Assembly: GCF_000518165.1 (NCBI RefSeq)
Contig: NZ_JADB01000009.1
Coordinates: 7,501 to 68,776, forward strand
Reading direction: 5' to 3'
From: Bartonella elizabethae F9251 = ATCC 49927
GTDB taxonomy: Bacteria > Pseudomonadota > Alphaproteobacteria > Rhizobiales > Rhizobiaceae
DNA: 61,276 bases
A program made the position numbers and the translations under genes. Of the stretch, positions 17,586 to 27,304 are shown one piece after another (the stretch's first letter is position 1; every line of letters begins with the position of its first letter). A model generated the notes under the pieces. It did not search any database. It was not told where the DNA came from and worked only from the letters and a program-made list of their open reading frames with translations.

Positions 17586-18800
17586 TTAGAATGAACGCTG
17601 TAAACGGATCATACCTTGGAAAGCACTTTTTCCATGAAAGAGGCGTTTTTCATTCTCATGTGCATCCTTTACAATCCGATCATCGTTCCAAGAAACGTAG
17701 GTTAATTCAGGTGTAATCACAAACCCTGGAACCAGCGTGTAGGCAATATTGACAGATGTTGCAAAGGTTTTTACAGCACTATAAGAAACTTGCGCATTCA
17801 AATCTGCTTTTGGCGTGAGTTTGTAAGTAGCACCTGCCCAAGCAGCCCATTTACCGCCCCAGTTTGCATAGATCGTTGTGCTGCGTCGTGATAACTCACC
17901 ATCTGCATTTTCTGTGTAGTAATCAACACCATTTTTATAGCCAGCCATCACCCATAGGTTGAAACGGTCGTTAACATTGAAATCTGCACGAACTTTCCCA
18001 GCCCACTTTTTGTAGTAAGCATCATATGCAGCAACAGCTGAAAAACCACCCCATTTTTGCATAAACTTTATACCCAAAACCACATTGGGGGTGTAATTTT
18101 TAATTCCTTTACTTGGAAGCGTATCGTCTGTGACAGGAATAAGTTTCCCATCTTTCTCAATATAGTTGTCTCCTATTACTTTTGTTTCTTTTACCCCAGG
18201 AAGAGAATCTGCATTATTGCCTACTTCAACTCCGATAATAGCAGAAAAGCCGGAATCACCGTTAAAGGTGTAGGAAATAAAATTAGTGCGTGTTGTACCG
18301 GCAGGCGCTACACTGTCATCATTGAGCACATTCCCATATCCACCAGTCCAGCTGTTGAAAATGGTATCGTCAAGACCTACACGAAAGCCACCCAGTTCAA
18401 TATAAGCGGCTGAAAGTCTTGCACCAGCGCCATTTTTACCATCACCCCAGCTTGAGAAAATTTTCGCATATGAACGAAGGGTTCCCATTTCTGTTTCAGA
18501 AGCGGCTTGAAAAACAAGGGTGAGCCGTGATGATGAGCCATAGGTTTTTCTTTTGTTGTTTAGTTCAGCTTCGGTGGTTGCATCGATATTACCACCGCCA
18601 ACAAAATCAGCACGAACACTTCCTGACAAACGCATGCAGGTTTCTGTTCCAGGGATATAGAAATATCCTTTTCCGTAGGCATCACAAACGCGAACATATT
18701 CTACGGGTTCAGGTTCGGCAACAACTGTTGAAGCAGCATGTGCTCCAGAAATCGCGAAAAAAGCTGCTGTAGAGCTTAAAAAAAGGGATTTAATATTCAT
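17586..18800 (-). CDS. Omp43/Omp2b-family outer-membrane porin
   Basis: 404-aa precursor of a trimeric beta-barrel porin of the alphaproteobacterial Porin_2 family (Brucella Omp2b, Bartonella Omp43). It begins with a signal peptide (MNIKSLFLSSTAAFFAISGA, then HAA) cleaved near residue 22. The mature start has the family hallmark PVEYVRVCDAYGKGYFYIPG, with two Cys (VCDAYG and TETCMRLSG) that probably form a disulfide. The repeating aromatic/hydrophobic strands end in RLQRSF with the C-terminal Phe used for barrel insertion. GGAG lies 8 nt before the ATG. It has its own terminator and a long upstream region, so it is a single-gene unit. In Bartonella this porin class is a major surface protein involved in diffusion and host contact. 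Confidence 0.9.
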   Translation of the reverse strand: MNIKSLFLSSTAAFFAISGAHAASTVVAEPEPVEYVRVCDAYGKGYFYIPGTETCMRLSGSVRADFVGGGNIDATTEAELNNKRKTYGSSSRLTLVFQAASETEMGTLRSYAKIFSSWGDGKNGAGARLSAAYIELGGFRVGLDDTIFNSWTGGYGNVLNDDSVAPAGTTRTNFISYTFNGDSGFSAIIGVEVGNNADSLPGVKETKVIGDNYIEKDGKLIPVTDDTLPSKGIKNYTPNVVLGIKFMQKWGGFSAVAAYDAYYKKWAGKVRADFNVNDRFNLWVMAGYKNGVDYYTENADGELSRRSTTIYANWGGKWAAWAGATYKLTPKADLNAQVSYSAVKTFATSVNIAYTLVPGFVITPELTYVSWNDDRIVKDAHENEKRLFHGKSAFQGMIRLQRSF

Positions 18801-19116
18801 TATAGGATCTCCGAGGTCCGTTTAATTTTCTTCTAAAGAATATCACTTGCCTAATGCATTAAAGACAAAGGCATAAGTAAAATATACGCGGTACTTATCA
18901 TTTTAGCTATACTAATCTTTTTAGAGTTTCAAATATGAAATGAACTTTTTGTAATCTATCTATGTACTATTCGAGAAGATGTGGTAAAAAAGACACAATT
19001 TTTGTTTTGTTAACTTTGGGCCTTATGGAGTGAATAAAGAAAAAAACTTCAGATATTTGCGAAAAAAAATCGAAAATGTCTTGAACTTTCTATTGATACC
19101 ATTTATGCAACTCCTT

Positions 19117-19207
19117 GGAGAGGTGGCCGAGTGGTCGAAGGCGCTCCCCTGCTAAGGGAGTAGGGCTCAAAAGGCTCTCGAGAGTTCGAATCTCTTCCTC
19201 TCCGCCA
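19117..19207 (+). tRNA. tRNA-Ser (anticodon GCT)
   Basis: 91 nt including an encoded CCA. Acceptor GGAGAGG pairs with CCTCTCC; the D-arm starts TGGCCGAGTGG. The anticodon arm CTCCC-CTGCTAA-GGGAG gives anticodon GCT. A long variable arm, typical of class II tRNA, is followed by AGAGTTCGAATCTCT (T-arm). It reads AGC/AGU codons. Confidence 0.95.
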
Positions 19208-19555
19208 CTCTTCTATAAAATCAGTGATAGTGAAGTGTAGGAATTTTAAGCGCGTATGGCAATAGTCCTTGATACTGAGCGTTTATTAAGAATTCTCTTT
19301 CCTTTTAACATCGTTTTTACCTATACGCCTGCCTCGCTTTTGATGTGCAAGCAAATGATTTTGATTGATTCAAGATAAATCAGATTTGAAAAAATCTTAT
19401 GATATTTGAGTTCGGTCTATGATTATTATAACTTATTGTTTTATCAATATGGTGTCTGTTGAAAGCTCGATATGGCAAGGATCTAAAGAAGTCTCGATCT
19501 CTTTTAGAAGGAAATCTTGTAGAAAAAACTTTATCAGGGTTGGTTTTCTTCTTAC

Positions 19556-20776
19556 TTAAGACTTTTGAGAGTGTTTTATCCATCTCATGATGATCAAACC
19601 ACATAGGAAAAAAGTAAGGGTCGGTAAGATGAGGTAATAAGAGGGAGAAATTTTTGCAGGAAGAAAAGAAATAATACTTAATACGATAATTGAAAATAGT
19701 CTGCCGCTAAAAGATACAGCACCGATAACACCAGAAATATGCTGCGTTTGTGTTTGATTCAGTTCTGAGAAAAATAAGCTTTTTGCTCCTATTGGGACAG
19801 TGCAAATAAATCCATGAATTAAAGAGAACGCAATGACGGATGCAGCTGTTTGATTGTTATGAACGAAAAAATAGAGTGCAATGCACATCAGAGAAGAAAA
19901 GAAAGAAAAATATTTGATAGAATTCTTATAATTTTTATCAAGGACATGATACTTAGACATCAGTAAATTTGAAAAATACTGCGCTGAAAAGGCTCCAATA
20001 TGACAGCACATGAGGACCAACATTTGCAAACCATTGAGGTGATCAATTTTCCCCCCTTTGCCAAGGATAATGGGTTGCCAGAAATGATAAATAATCTGAA
20101 TTCCAGCACTAAAAAGACACATGAGGAAAATAAACCATGCGCCTCCCAAGGTGTTTTGAAAGATCCACAGTGTTTCCTTGGCATTATGCAAGATTGTTTT
20201 TGTTGTGTGTGTTTCAATCACTGATTTCTTTTCTTCAGGAACAATAAGAAAGACCAAAAAAATAGCCCCCATCATGAGGCATGAGATAATATATCCCATA
20301 AAATATTGTCCAGAATAATAGATCGTTCCAATGCCTACGATCCCACTGAAAATACTTCCGAAGGAGTTCACTTGGTGATAAAGATGCGCATAATGCGAAA
20401 AGAGATCCTGTTTATCATCAAGAGAATGGTAAATCCATCCATCAATGGCGCTGACAATAATGCAAATGCCTGCTGCATAGAGAATTTGTGCAATAATAAG
20501 CACCGGCATATTAGGGGCTTGAAGGCATAGAAGATAAAATACTCCCGTCAGAAAAACACCAGTCATTACGGAATATTTACGTCGATATCTATCCGCTAAA
20601 ACAGCACAAGGAAAATCAAGCAGGAGAATAGTTGTGGAAAAGACAACTTGAAGCAGCGCCAATTGCGCGAGACTAACCCCCATCGACATTAAAAAAATCG
20701 CATGGTAAACACCAATGAGCATGCGTACGGCATTATAAGAGCCATAGGTGAGAGCAAGGGTACGTGGTCTGTTCAT
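19556..20776 (-). CDS. MFS transporter
   Basis: 406-aa inner-membrane protein with about 12 TM segments. MFS features are LLLDFPCAVLADRYRRKYSV after TM2 (motif A form D-P-x-G-x-L-x-D-R-x-x-R-K) and the central loop IVPEEKKSVIETHTTKT dividing the halves. LSLIHGFICTVPIGAKSLFF-type segments lie in the second half. It falls in the uncharacterised transporter group with a PxGxLADRYxRK loop. The ATG at 20776 begins the hydrophilic MNRPRTLALTYG. It is monocistronic, with tRNA-Ser downstream and a 980-nt spacer upstream. Substrate unknown. Confidence 0.7.
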   Translation of the reverse strand: MNRPRTLALTYGSYNAVRMLIGVYHAIFLMSMGVSLAQLALLQVVFSTTILLLDFPCAVLADRYRRKYSVMTGVFLTGVFYLLCLQAPNMPVLIIAQILYAAGICIIVSAIDGWIYHSLDDKQDLFSHYAHLYHQVNSFGSIFSGIVGIGTIYYSGQYFMGYIISCLMMGAIFLVFLIVPEEKKSVIETHTTKTILHNAKETLWIFQNTLGGAWFIFLMCLFSAGIQIIYHFWQPIILGKGGKIDHLNGLQMLVLMCCHIGAFSAQYFSNLLMSKYHVLDKNYKNSIKYFSFFSSLMCIALYFFVHNNQTAASVIAFSLIHGFICTVPIGAKSLFFSELNQTQTQHISGVIGAVSFSGRLFSIIVLSIISFLPAKISPSYYLILPTLTFFLCGLIIMRWIKHSQKS

Positions 20777-21755
20777 TGTGTTGTTCCATAGATGATTGTA
20801 CAGTGGGAACTCTGACTGAAGAGAATGTTTTTCTGTATATTTCGAAATGACGATCCTCTTGTGGAAAACGGTATCCTAAATAGAAAATCGATAACCATTA
20901 CTTTTATCATGAAAACAACAACCTAAAAGAGCGCTTAATTGAAGATAGTCTTTAGAGATTACAGACAGAAAAAACAAAGAAGCCAAACGTGAGATGAAAG
21001 CTTTCATCTCATGACGAATAATGGTGAATTTTAAATTTCATCTACCATTTTTTGATCTACTGCGCTGTAAGAAAAACCCAATTCCCCCAATTCATACTTC
21101 TCATTTATCATTGATTATAAACACTTTTTAGCACACTCCAAAACGGCATCTTTTTACGAATAACAATATATCCTGTCTCTCAAATTATAGCTTTGCTCAT
21201 TGCTTATCCCCATTGATTAAATCAATTTTCCCCTGAAAAATGCTATTTGAGAAAAATGCATCCTATCAGTTTATATTCTACGATCTTTAATTAACTTAAG
21301 AAATGTAGCAATAAAAGATACTATAGCAAATGAATAAATTTGAATTTTTGTAAAAAACGCAATTTTTTATGGCTGCGGATAAAAAAACAAATCTACATTA
21401 AAAGTAGTCTTTATACCATTCAAGATCGTTGATTATTTTTATCCATTTTATGGGACAAGTATAATTATTAATTAAAATATTAATTTTGAGCTATTTATAA
21501 TATTATATTATAATTCTTTGTTAATTCACGTATAAAGTGATTAACTTTCTCCCATGGACATATAGAAATAAACAGAAAAGTTTATAACTAATCTGTTGAA
21601 TAAATTACTTTTTATAGCTTTATTTTTTTGTATAATTTATCCTTTTTTATTTTTATCGTAGATTATTTTAAAGAGATTGAATAAATTTTACTCCGAATCT
21701 TTTGATGAGAATTTAGGTATTTATTTTAAGGTATTTTGTACGAGAAAATGGAAAA
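20777..21755. other. Long AT-rich spacer between divergent genes
   Basis: About 980 nt with no convincing gene. The last 350 nt are extremely AT-rich. A perfect palindrome lies at 20990-21011 (listed separately). Confidence 0.45.
20990..21011. repeat. 22-bp perfect palindrome
   Basis: TGAGATGAAAGCTTTCATCTCA reads the same on both strands. It has no loop and no flanking T-run, so it is more like a dimeric protein-binding site than a terminator. It lies about 215 nt upstream of the leftward MFS gene. Confidence 0.5.
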
Positions 21756-22346
21756 ATGTTTACAAAAAAAATTCTGTTGAGAGAAGGCTTATTGCTGATC
21801 ATATTTTTGCTGACATATCTTGTGTCCGCCTCGCGTGGCTATACGGGCGTGGATAGATTATTTTGTTCCCAAGTTGTTAAGGAGCGGGATGATGCTGTCC
21901 AGAGGCTGGATTCAGCCACGTTTGAAAAAGAAAATGCGCAACGGGGATGGAATGATACAAGGAAGTTAGTAGGGATAGCGGTAGAGGATTTGAAGAGAAT
22001 AGCTCTTGAACAGCAGGAACTTTATTTGGCATTGCTGAAGACTATGCCAAACAACAAACAACTTACTTATAAATATGAGATAACGCAAAAACGAAACACT
22101 GCAATTTTGGAGCGGATTGAGAAGTTTTTTACGCTATTTGAACATGTTGAGAAAAGAACAGAAGCCTTTCGAGGGTTAAACAAAGTCGATCAACTTAAGG
22201 ATCAGTCTCAGTCATTACATACTTTAGAAGTGATTTCTAAACATTATGGACATGTTGATGAACTCAACAAAGAACTTGAAAGGCTTAATGACGAAGTTGG
22301 TCGTTTAAACAACAAACTTCAAAGCCTGAAGAAAATATCGCGATAA
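21756..22346 (+). CDS. Membrane-anchored or secreted coiled-coil protein
   Basis: 196-aa protein. A basic start (MFTKKILLREG) leads into one hydrophobic segment, about residues 12-27 (LLLIIFLLTYLVSASRG), which could be an uncleaved anchor or a signal peptide ending at SAS. The rest is charged and helical, with heptad-like coiled-coil stretches around residues 45-75 and 165-195 (VDELNKELERLNDEVGRLNN). It has one Cys, no enzymatic motif and no recognised family. It lies beside a small membrane-protein frame and is bounded by long spacers, as expected for lineage-specific accessory genes. Candidate roles (envelope scaffold, phage-derived spanin-like protein) are speculation. Confidence 0.65.
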   Translation: MFTKKILLREGLLLIIFLLTYLVSASRGYTGVDRLFCSQVVKERDDAVQRLDSATFEKENAQRGWNDTRKLVGIAVEDLKRIALEQQELYLALLKTMPNNKQLTYKYEITQKRNTAILERIEKFFTLFEHVEKRTEAFRGLNKVDQLKDQSQSLHTLEVISKHYGHVDELNKELERLNDEVGRLNNKLQSLKKISR

Positions 22347-22429
22347 AGAAACAGAAAGTTGTTCATTAATGCAATGGGGAAGAATGCGTGAGATGATTAA
22401 CAACAATTTTATTGAAAAAGGAATAATCG

Positions 22430-22579
22430 GTGGGATTTGCAATAGTACTCATCATATCCGTTATGGTTATTATAGGAACCCTTTGTTTTTTGTGTAATAG
22501 GAACTGTGAAAGAGCAGAAAAAGATCGATGGAAAAGATATAGAGAAGCACGAGAAACAGGCTCTGAAAATGAAGAATAA
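22430..22579 (+). CDS. Small single-TM membrane protein (49 aa)
   Basis: A short frame from GTG 22430 to TAA 22579, preceded by AAAAAGGA with 7-nt spacing. Residues about 3-22 are a continuous hydrophobic helix (FAIVLIISVMVIIGTLCFLC). A strongly charged 25-residue tail follows (NRNCERAEKDRWKRYREARE, then TGSENEE). A helix plus charged tail, a good ribosome-binding site and a position 83 nt after the coiled-coil gene make it plausible as a real small protein. No family is recognised. A further short frame with MTIQKTQLQHERLQNL begins at about 22591 but is broken. Confidence 0.45.
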   Translation: MGFAIVLIISVMVIIGTLCFLCNRNCERAEKDRWKRYREARETGSENEE

Positions 22580-23075
22580 AATGAAACGAGTATGACAATA
22601 CAAAAAACACAACTACAGCATGAGAGACTTCAAAATCTAAGCGTAAAAAATATTTTCTTGCATGGATTATGATATTGGTTGTCAATATAATACATGAGAA
22701 CAGTTAAGGAGAGGCTCTTTATTAAGGAGGAAGATAAGGGGACTTTATGATTGAGAGGCTTCTGTCTTGATTAAACAGGCTTTGTAGAGAAATTTCCCCT
22801 TATGATTTTAAAAGAGTATCGTTTTTTGAACATTCAAAGTTCATCCTATTTTGAGGCTGAATGTTGTCATAAGAGAGCTCTTTAAAGATTTTGACTTTTT
22901 AAAAGTGGAAACCATGTGGGTGTTAAGTATGACAAAAAAACACCTTGAAAAGAAGTTCTGATTCATAATCATTGAGGGACGTGTTGAAAAATCCTATTCT
23001 CTTACTTTTATTCGGGCTTCCCTAACGTCTTAAAACATACATGAAATCAGTAAATTATAGGATAAAAAAAGAGCA
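22580..23075. other. Spacer before tRNA-Leu
   Basis: About 500 nt. Only short broken frames (one starting MTIQKTQLQH near 22591) are visible; no intact gene. Confidence 0.4.
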
Positions 23076-23160
23076 TGGTGCCCGGAAGAGGACTCGAACC
23101 TCCACGCCTTGCGGCACAGGTACCTGAAACCTGCGCGTCTACCAATTCCGCCATCTGGGC
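23076..23160 (-). tRNA. tRNA-Leu (anticodon CAG)
   Basis: 85 nt including an encoded CCA. On the minus strand it runs GCCCAGATGGCGGAATTGGT (acceptor and D-arm), then anticodon arm CAGGT-TTCAGGT-ACCTG with anticodon CAG, a long variable arm, and T-arm GGAGGTTCGAGTCCTCT. Acceptor GCCCAGA against TCCGGGC leaves one A-C mismatch at the fifth pair. It reads CUG codons. Confidence 0.93.
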
Positions 23161-23274
23161 TTATAAAAATCATCTAAGCGTGTGAAGCAATTCTGTCAAT
23201 AAAATTATAGAATTTATTTTCTCTGTTTAAAACGATTGAATTAAACTTTTGGAGGGCATCATGGTTTTGAAAGT

Positions 23275-23895
23275 TTAAGGTGTGATGATTGTCTTTGATG
23301 CAATGGTTGAATCAGGATTAAAGGTGTAAAGAATAGGAATGCCGGTTGCTAATTCTTGAGATATAATTTCCTCACTGCTCAGACCTTCAAGCGCCATAAT
23401 AAGAGCACGAAGAGAATTCCCATGTGCAGCCATCAAAACAGTTTGAGAGCGCAAAATGTGAGGCTGAATATGGTAAAGATAATAAGGCCAAATGCGCGCA
23501 CCGGTATCGCGTAGACTTTCTCCATTCGGAGGGGCAATCGTATAGGAGCGGCGCCACATTTGCACTTGCTCTTGCCCCCATTGTTGGCGCACTTCATCTT
23601 TATTTAAACCAGAAAGATCTCCATAATTACGTTCATTCAATGCGGAGGTTTTGATCACTTCTAAATCTGATTGTCCCATTTGCTCTAAAATGTGCTGAGC
23701 TGTTTTTTGGGCGCGCTGTAGAGCAGATGTATACGCGATATCAAACTTCAAACCAGATTCTTTCAGTTTTTTTCCTGCTGCTATCGCTTCGGCATGACCT
23801 TTTTCCGTTAAATCAGGGTCTTTCCAACCCGTAAAAAGGTTTTTGAGATTCCATTCGCTTTGTCCGTGACGGATGAGTACAAGTGTGCGTCCCAT
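23275..23895 (-). CDS. gpmA: 2,3-bisphosphoglycerate-dependent phosphoglycerate mutase
   Basis: 206-aa cytoplasmic glycolytic enzyme interconverting 3- and 2-phosphoglycerate through a phosphohistidine. Seen are [10 protein letters not shown] (catalytic His10), [22 protein letters not shown] (Arg of the phosphate pocket), [16 protein letters not shown] (general acid Glu) and [12 protein letters not shown] (second catalytic His). The length is typical of alphaproteobacterial GpmA, about 40 residues shorter than the E. coli enzyme. It starts at ATG 23895, 28 nt downstream of dapB in the same direction. A dapB-gpmA operon is likely. Confidence 0.95.
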   Translation of the reverse strand: MGRTLVLIRHGQSEWNLKNLFTGWKDPDLTEKGHAEAIAAGKKLKESGLKFDIAYTSALQRAQKTAQHILEQMGQSDLEVIKTSALNERNYGDLSGLNKDEVRQQWGQEQVQMWRRSYTIAPPNGESLRDTGARIWPYYLYHIQPHILRSQTVLMAAHGNSLRALIMALEGLSSEEIISQELATGIPILYTFNPDSTIASKTIITP

Positions 23896-23923
23896 TCTGA
23901 ATTGCCTCTATTTTATTGATTGT

Positions 23924-24736
23924 TTAAAATTCATCGTTTAATCCCAAGACATCGAGCATTGAATAAAGACCATTTTCATGGTTTTTTGCCCATAAAGCTG
24001 CTTTTAATGCACCATTAGCAAAGATGGAGCGTTCTTGCGCTGTATGGGAGAGAACAATGCGCTCATGGGAACCGGCAAAAATGACACTGTGTTCGCCAAC
24101 AACTGTTCCGCCCCGTGAACAAGAAAAGCCAATGGAACCTTTTTTGCGTTTCCCTGTATGGCCATTGCGTTCGTTGACACGGACATCTTGCAGCATAACA
24201 TGACGTCCTTCAGCTGCTGCTTGCCCAAGAAGAAGAGCTGTTCCAGAAGGGGCGTCAACTTTGTTCGCGTGATGCATTTCATAAATTTCGATATCAAAAT
24301 CATTGGCTTCTAATGCTTTGGCTGCTTTCTTTACAAGGTTGGCTAAAAGATTTATTCCAAGGCTCATATTTCCAGATTTGACGATTGTTGTATGTTTTGC
24401 AAACTCTGCAATTTTTTTTTCTTCTGTTTTGCTAAATCCTGTGGTGCCAATAATATGGACAAGTTTTCTTTGAGCAGCATAGTGAGCATAAAGAATACTC
24501 GCTTGGGGTTGTGAAAAATCTACAATCCCTTCTGTGTTTGAAAAAGCCTTTTCGAGATCATCTGTGATGCACACCCCAAGAGAATCTGAACCGATTAAGG
24601 TACTGGCATCTTTTCCTACAAAAGATGAGCCTTTGCGTACAAGAACAGTATAAAGCTCTACATCCTTCCTCTGCCGGATTGCTGTAATGAGTTCACGTCC
24701 CATTCTTCCATTTGCACCAACAACTGTAAGGCGCAT
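23924..24736 (-). CDS. dapB: 4-hydroxy-tetrahydrodipicolinate reductase
   Basis: 270-aa cytoplasmic enzyme reducing 4-hydroxy-tetrahydrodipicolinate with NAD(P)H on the diaminopimelate/lysine route, needed for peptidoglycan cross-links. Motifs seen are the N-terminal dinucleotide loop GANGRMG (residues 7-13), [27 protein letters not shown], and the catalytic/substrate signature [16 protein letters not shown]. The length is normal for the family. It is the first gene of a probable two-gene leftward unit with gpmA. About 1.1 kb without a gene lies upstream. Confidence 0.95.
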   Translation of the reverse strand: MRLTVVGANGRMGRELITAIRQRKDVELYTVLVRKGSSFVGKDASTLIGSDSLGVCITDDLEKAFSNTEGIVDFSQPQASILYAHYAAQRKLVHIIGTTGFSKTEEKKIAEFAKHTTIVKSGNMSLGINLLANLVKKAAKALEANDFDIEIYEMHHANKVDAPSGTALLLGQAAAEGRHVMLQDVRVNERNGHTGKRKKGSIGFSCSRGGTVVGEHSVIFAGSHERIVLSHTAQERSIFANGALKAALWAKNHENGLYSMLDVLGLNDEF

Positions 24737-25826
24737 TTTTATCTCCTTATGATGCTTTACTGCCCCGTAGTATAGGCAAATTCTTGCCTTCTTTCCAACC
24801 GTTCTTTTTCTTTATAGGGAAAAATTTTTTCTTGCTTTAATTTATCCTTTTGTACTGTAAAATTCTATCGTTTAAGCTAAGTGGATAAGATGTACAAATT
24901 ATAAAGAGGTGTTTTTTGTTCAAGTGTGTGATGGAGGGGGTGAGGTTTTCTTGTAAAGCCTAATAGGGATTGTTCATTACTTGACGTTTTTATTTCTCTC
25001 GTTCTTTAATGGGGCACAGCCCTCATGTAAAATAAAACACTTCAAATAAAATACATTTCACTTATGCGCTCGTCTTAAAAAAAATATATCTCAATGCTTT
25101 TAAGCTCGTTTTGTGATGGCGTGCGTGAAGGGGATAACGAGAAATCTCCATGAATAATATAAAATCTATTCTGTACGGCTACCTTTCATAAAAGCGCAAA
25201 TTGGCACCCTCATACGCTTTGCTCACTCTTGGACCTTGAAATGATTTATAGGTATTTTATACAATTTTTATACACCAAATGTTATCTGTGAATAAAACAC
25301 ATAAAAGGGGGAAGAAACAGGAAGATGTCTGAGAAGTTGGATTGTTCACACACGGGCGTTGGTCGGATTCTGTATCTTTTGGGTCAGTCAGTTGAAAAAG
25401 TTATTATTTTATAAAAACGCATCATGATGGCACTTTTTTATTAAGAGCAAATGGTGTGCATATTATCCCCTGCGTTTTTTATAGATTGGGAAGAATAGAG
25501 GGGAACCATGCGTTAAGTATTGTTATTTTATTGGCCTCGCTTTCTAATGGTGCTGCAGCTCTTGTCTTTAAAGAAAGAGTTTAAAACCTTTTGTTAAATA
25601 TCTTTATTTCTATAATTAGTCTTTTTGTGGATAGAGCAAAAATTGATTTTGGGGGTTCAGGATAAGAAGGCTTGAAATAAGAGATTATGATGGGTTTTTA
25701 TTTTCTGTTCAATAGGATTATGAATTAATCTATTCTTGTATTATTTATATGCAGGCATAAAGATTTATAAACGGGGAAGTCTTCTTTAGGTAAAATTTCA
25801 TTTTTACTTGTTTTGGTGAGAGGAGA
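24737..25826. other. Long spacer with a repeat copy
   Basis: About 1.1 kb with no intact gene. It includes the dapB promoter region and a diverged repeat near 25.19-25.27 kb. The remainder is AT-rich with many stops in all frames. Confidence 0.45.
25190..25270 (-). repeat. Diverged copy B of an intergenic repeat
   Basis: It has GGCACCCTCATACGCTTTGC followed by TTGAAATGATTTATAGGTAT, in the same order as the copy near 16.7 kb. The minus strand reads MRVPICAFMKGSRTE and a stop. Confidence 0.4.
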
Positions 25827-26519
25827 CTAGAAATCAAGATCAGCATAGTGAGTACTTGCAACAATTCCACGGACACGATCTGTTAAAAGAGAACGAAAAG
25901 AAGGTCGTGATTTTATCCGCATATACCAGTCTTTAGCAGCAGGGGATTGTTCCCAGTCAATTTCCCCTAAAAAGTCAAGGACAGAAACAGCAGCGGCGGC
26001 TGCTAGGTCAGCATAGGATAAGGTAGAACCCACTAAACTATCGCGAGAGGCACAGAGCCAATTAAGATAGTTCATATGGGGTGGGATATTGGCGCGTGCA
26101 TTGCGTAAAATTTGTGAATTGGGAGCGCCACCGCCAATGGAAAGGGGCATTTCACGTTTATGAATCCGTTCTCGTACAATATGACGTGTTGCTTCATTTT
26201 CAAATTTATTTAAAAACCAGTCATTAAGGCGGCGGACTTCCGCACGATCTAAAGGATTTTCTGGAAAAAGTTTATTGTCTTGTCGCAAACTTCCATGCGT
26301 TTCATCTAAATATTCACAAATAACAAAAGGACCTGATAATGGAACCTCGTGTTCATCGAGAAAAACAGGAACATGACCGGCGGGATTGAGAGCGAGAAAT
26401 TCGTGTCTTCTTGCCCATTCATATTCTTCAATCAGTTGAGTGGCTACACCATATTCTCCAAGAATGAGGCGTATGAAGCGCGAAGCGGTGGAGAGGGGAG
26501 AGTGAAAAAGTGTCAGCAT
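25827..26519 (-). CDS. Glutathione S-transferase family protein
   Basis: 230-aa cytoplasmic protein. It has an N-terminal thioredoxin-like GST domain (LFHSPLSTASRFIRLILGEY), a cis-Pro loop region NPAGHVPVFLDE, and the glutathione gamma-glutamyl contact motif PLSGPFVICEYLDE. An all-helical C-terminal domain (about residues 90-215) contains LSYADLAAAAAVSVLDFLG, the usual N-capping/hydrophobic-staple helix. The active-site residue near position 8-11 is Ser or Thr rather than Cys, which suits detoxifying or binding roles. The substrate is unknown. It starts at ATG 26519 and lies 140 nt after engB, same direction. Confidence 0.85.
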   Translation of the reverse strand: MLTLFHSPLSTASRFIRLILGEYGVATQLIEEYEWARRHEFLALNPAGHVPVFLDEHEVPLSGPFVICEYLDETHGSLRQDNKLFPENPLDRAEVRRLNDWFLNKFENEATRHIVRERIHKREMPLSIGGGAPNSQILRNARANIPPHMNYLNWLCASRDSLVGSTLSYADLAAAAAVSVLDFLGEIDWEQSPAAKDWYMRIKSRPSFRSLLTDRVRGIVASTHYADLDF

Positions 26520-26659
26520 AATTTACACAACTAAATAGAGTGGATAAGAATTCTTTCAAGTCATCCTTTTTTATAAAGGTGCTTGATGAGAAGTACAAGA
26601 TCATTAGCAGCTGCTGGCAATTATGCTTAATAAATTGTTAATAATATGAATGCCTTCTC

Positions 26660-27304
26660 TTATGCAATGGTTTGCAAAATGGCAGTACGTAATTCTTCCA
26701 AACCGTATGCTTTTTCTGAAGAGGTTGCAAGGATCTCAGGATACGCTGCTGGACGTTTGAGAAGTTTTGTTTGTGTGGTCATCATTAATTTTTCCAAAGC
26801 ATTTGATTTTATTTTATCGCTTTTTGTCAAAACAATTTGGTAAGAAACGGCCGCCTTGTCAAGGAGTGCAAGAACATCTTCATCATTATTTTTGATTCCG
26901 TGTCGTGAATCAATCAAGAGATATACACGCTTTAGTGTTGTGCGTCCCCGTAAATAGCTAAAAATCAAATTTGTCCAAGCATCAACCAGATTTTTAGGTG
27001 CAGCAGCAAAACCATAACCTGGCATATCTACCAATGCAAAAGGGGGAAGGTCTCCTTGTTGTCCACTGAAGCCATCGGGGACAAAATAATTTAGCTCTTG
27101 AGTGCGTCCTGGTGTATTTGAGGTTCGTGCTAAGCCTTTTTGCTGGACAAGTGCGTTGATTAAAGAGGATTTTCCAACATTGGAACGTCCCGCAAATGCG
27201 ATTTCTGGTGGTCCTTCAGGGGGAAGAAAGCGTATTGCGGGAACACCACGAATAAAAACCCAATTGCGCGAAAAAATTCCAGAAAGGGAAGAATCTCTTG
27301 TCAT
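26660..27304 (-). CDS. engB: Ribosome-biogenesis GTPase EngB/YsxC
   Basis: 214-aa GTPase of the TrmE-Era-EngA-YihA superfamily, required for late 50S subunit assembly. G motifs seen: G1 [15 protein letters not shown]2 region [10 protein letters not shown]3 DMPGYGFA, G4 LTKSDK, G5-like [10 protein letters not shown] choose the ATG at 27304 because it overlaps the yidC stop as ATGA, a typical coupling arrangement. The frame extends to a GTG at 27337, but that lies inside yidC and has no better ribosome-binding site. It is the last gene of the rpmH-rnpA-yidC-engB unit, an order widely kept in alphaproteobacteria. Confidence 0.93.
   Translation of the reverse strand: MTRDSSLSGIFSRNWVFIRGVPAIRFLPPEGPPEIAFAGRSNVGKSSLINALVQQKGLARTSNTPGRTQELNYFVPDGFSGQQGDLPPFALVDMPGYGFAAAPKNLVDAWTNLIFSYLRGRTTLKRVYLLIDSRHGIKNNDEDVLALLDKAAVSYQIVLTKSDKIKSNALEKLMMTTQTKLLKRPAAYPEILATSSEKAYGLEELRTAILQTIA

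Noticed and set aside
19208..19555. Integration site next to tRNA-Ser
   Set aside because: No partial tRNA repeat or integrase nearby; the flanking sequence is an ordinary spacer.
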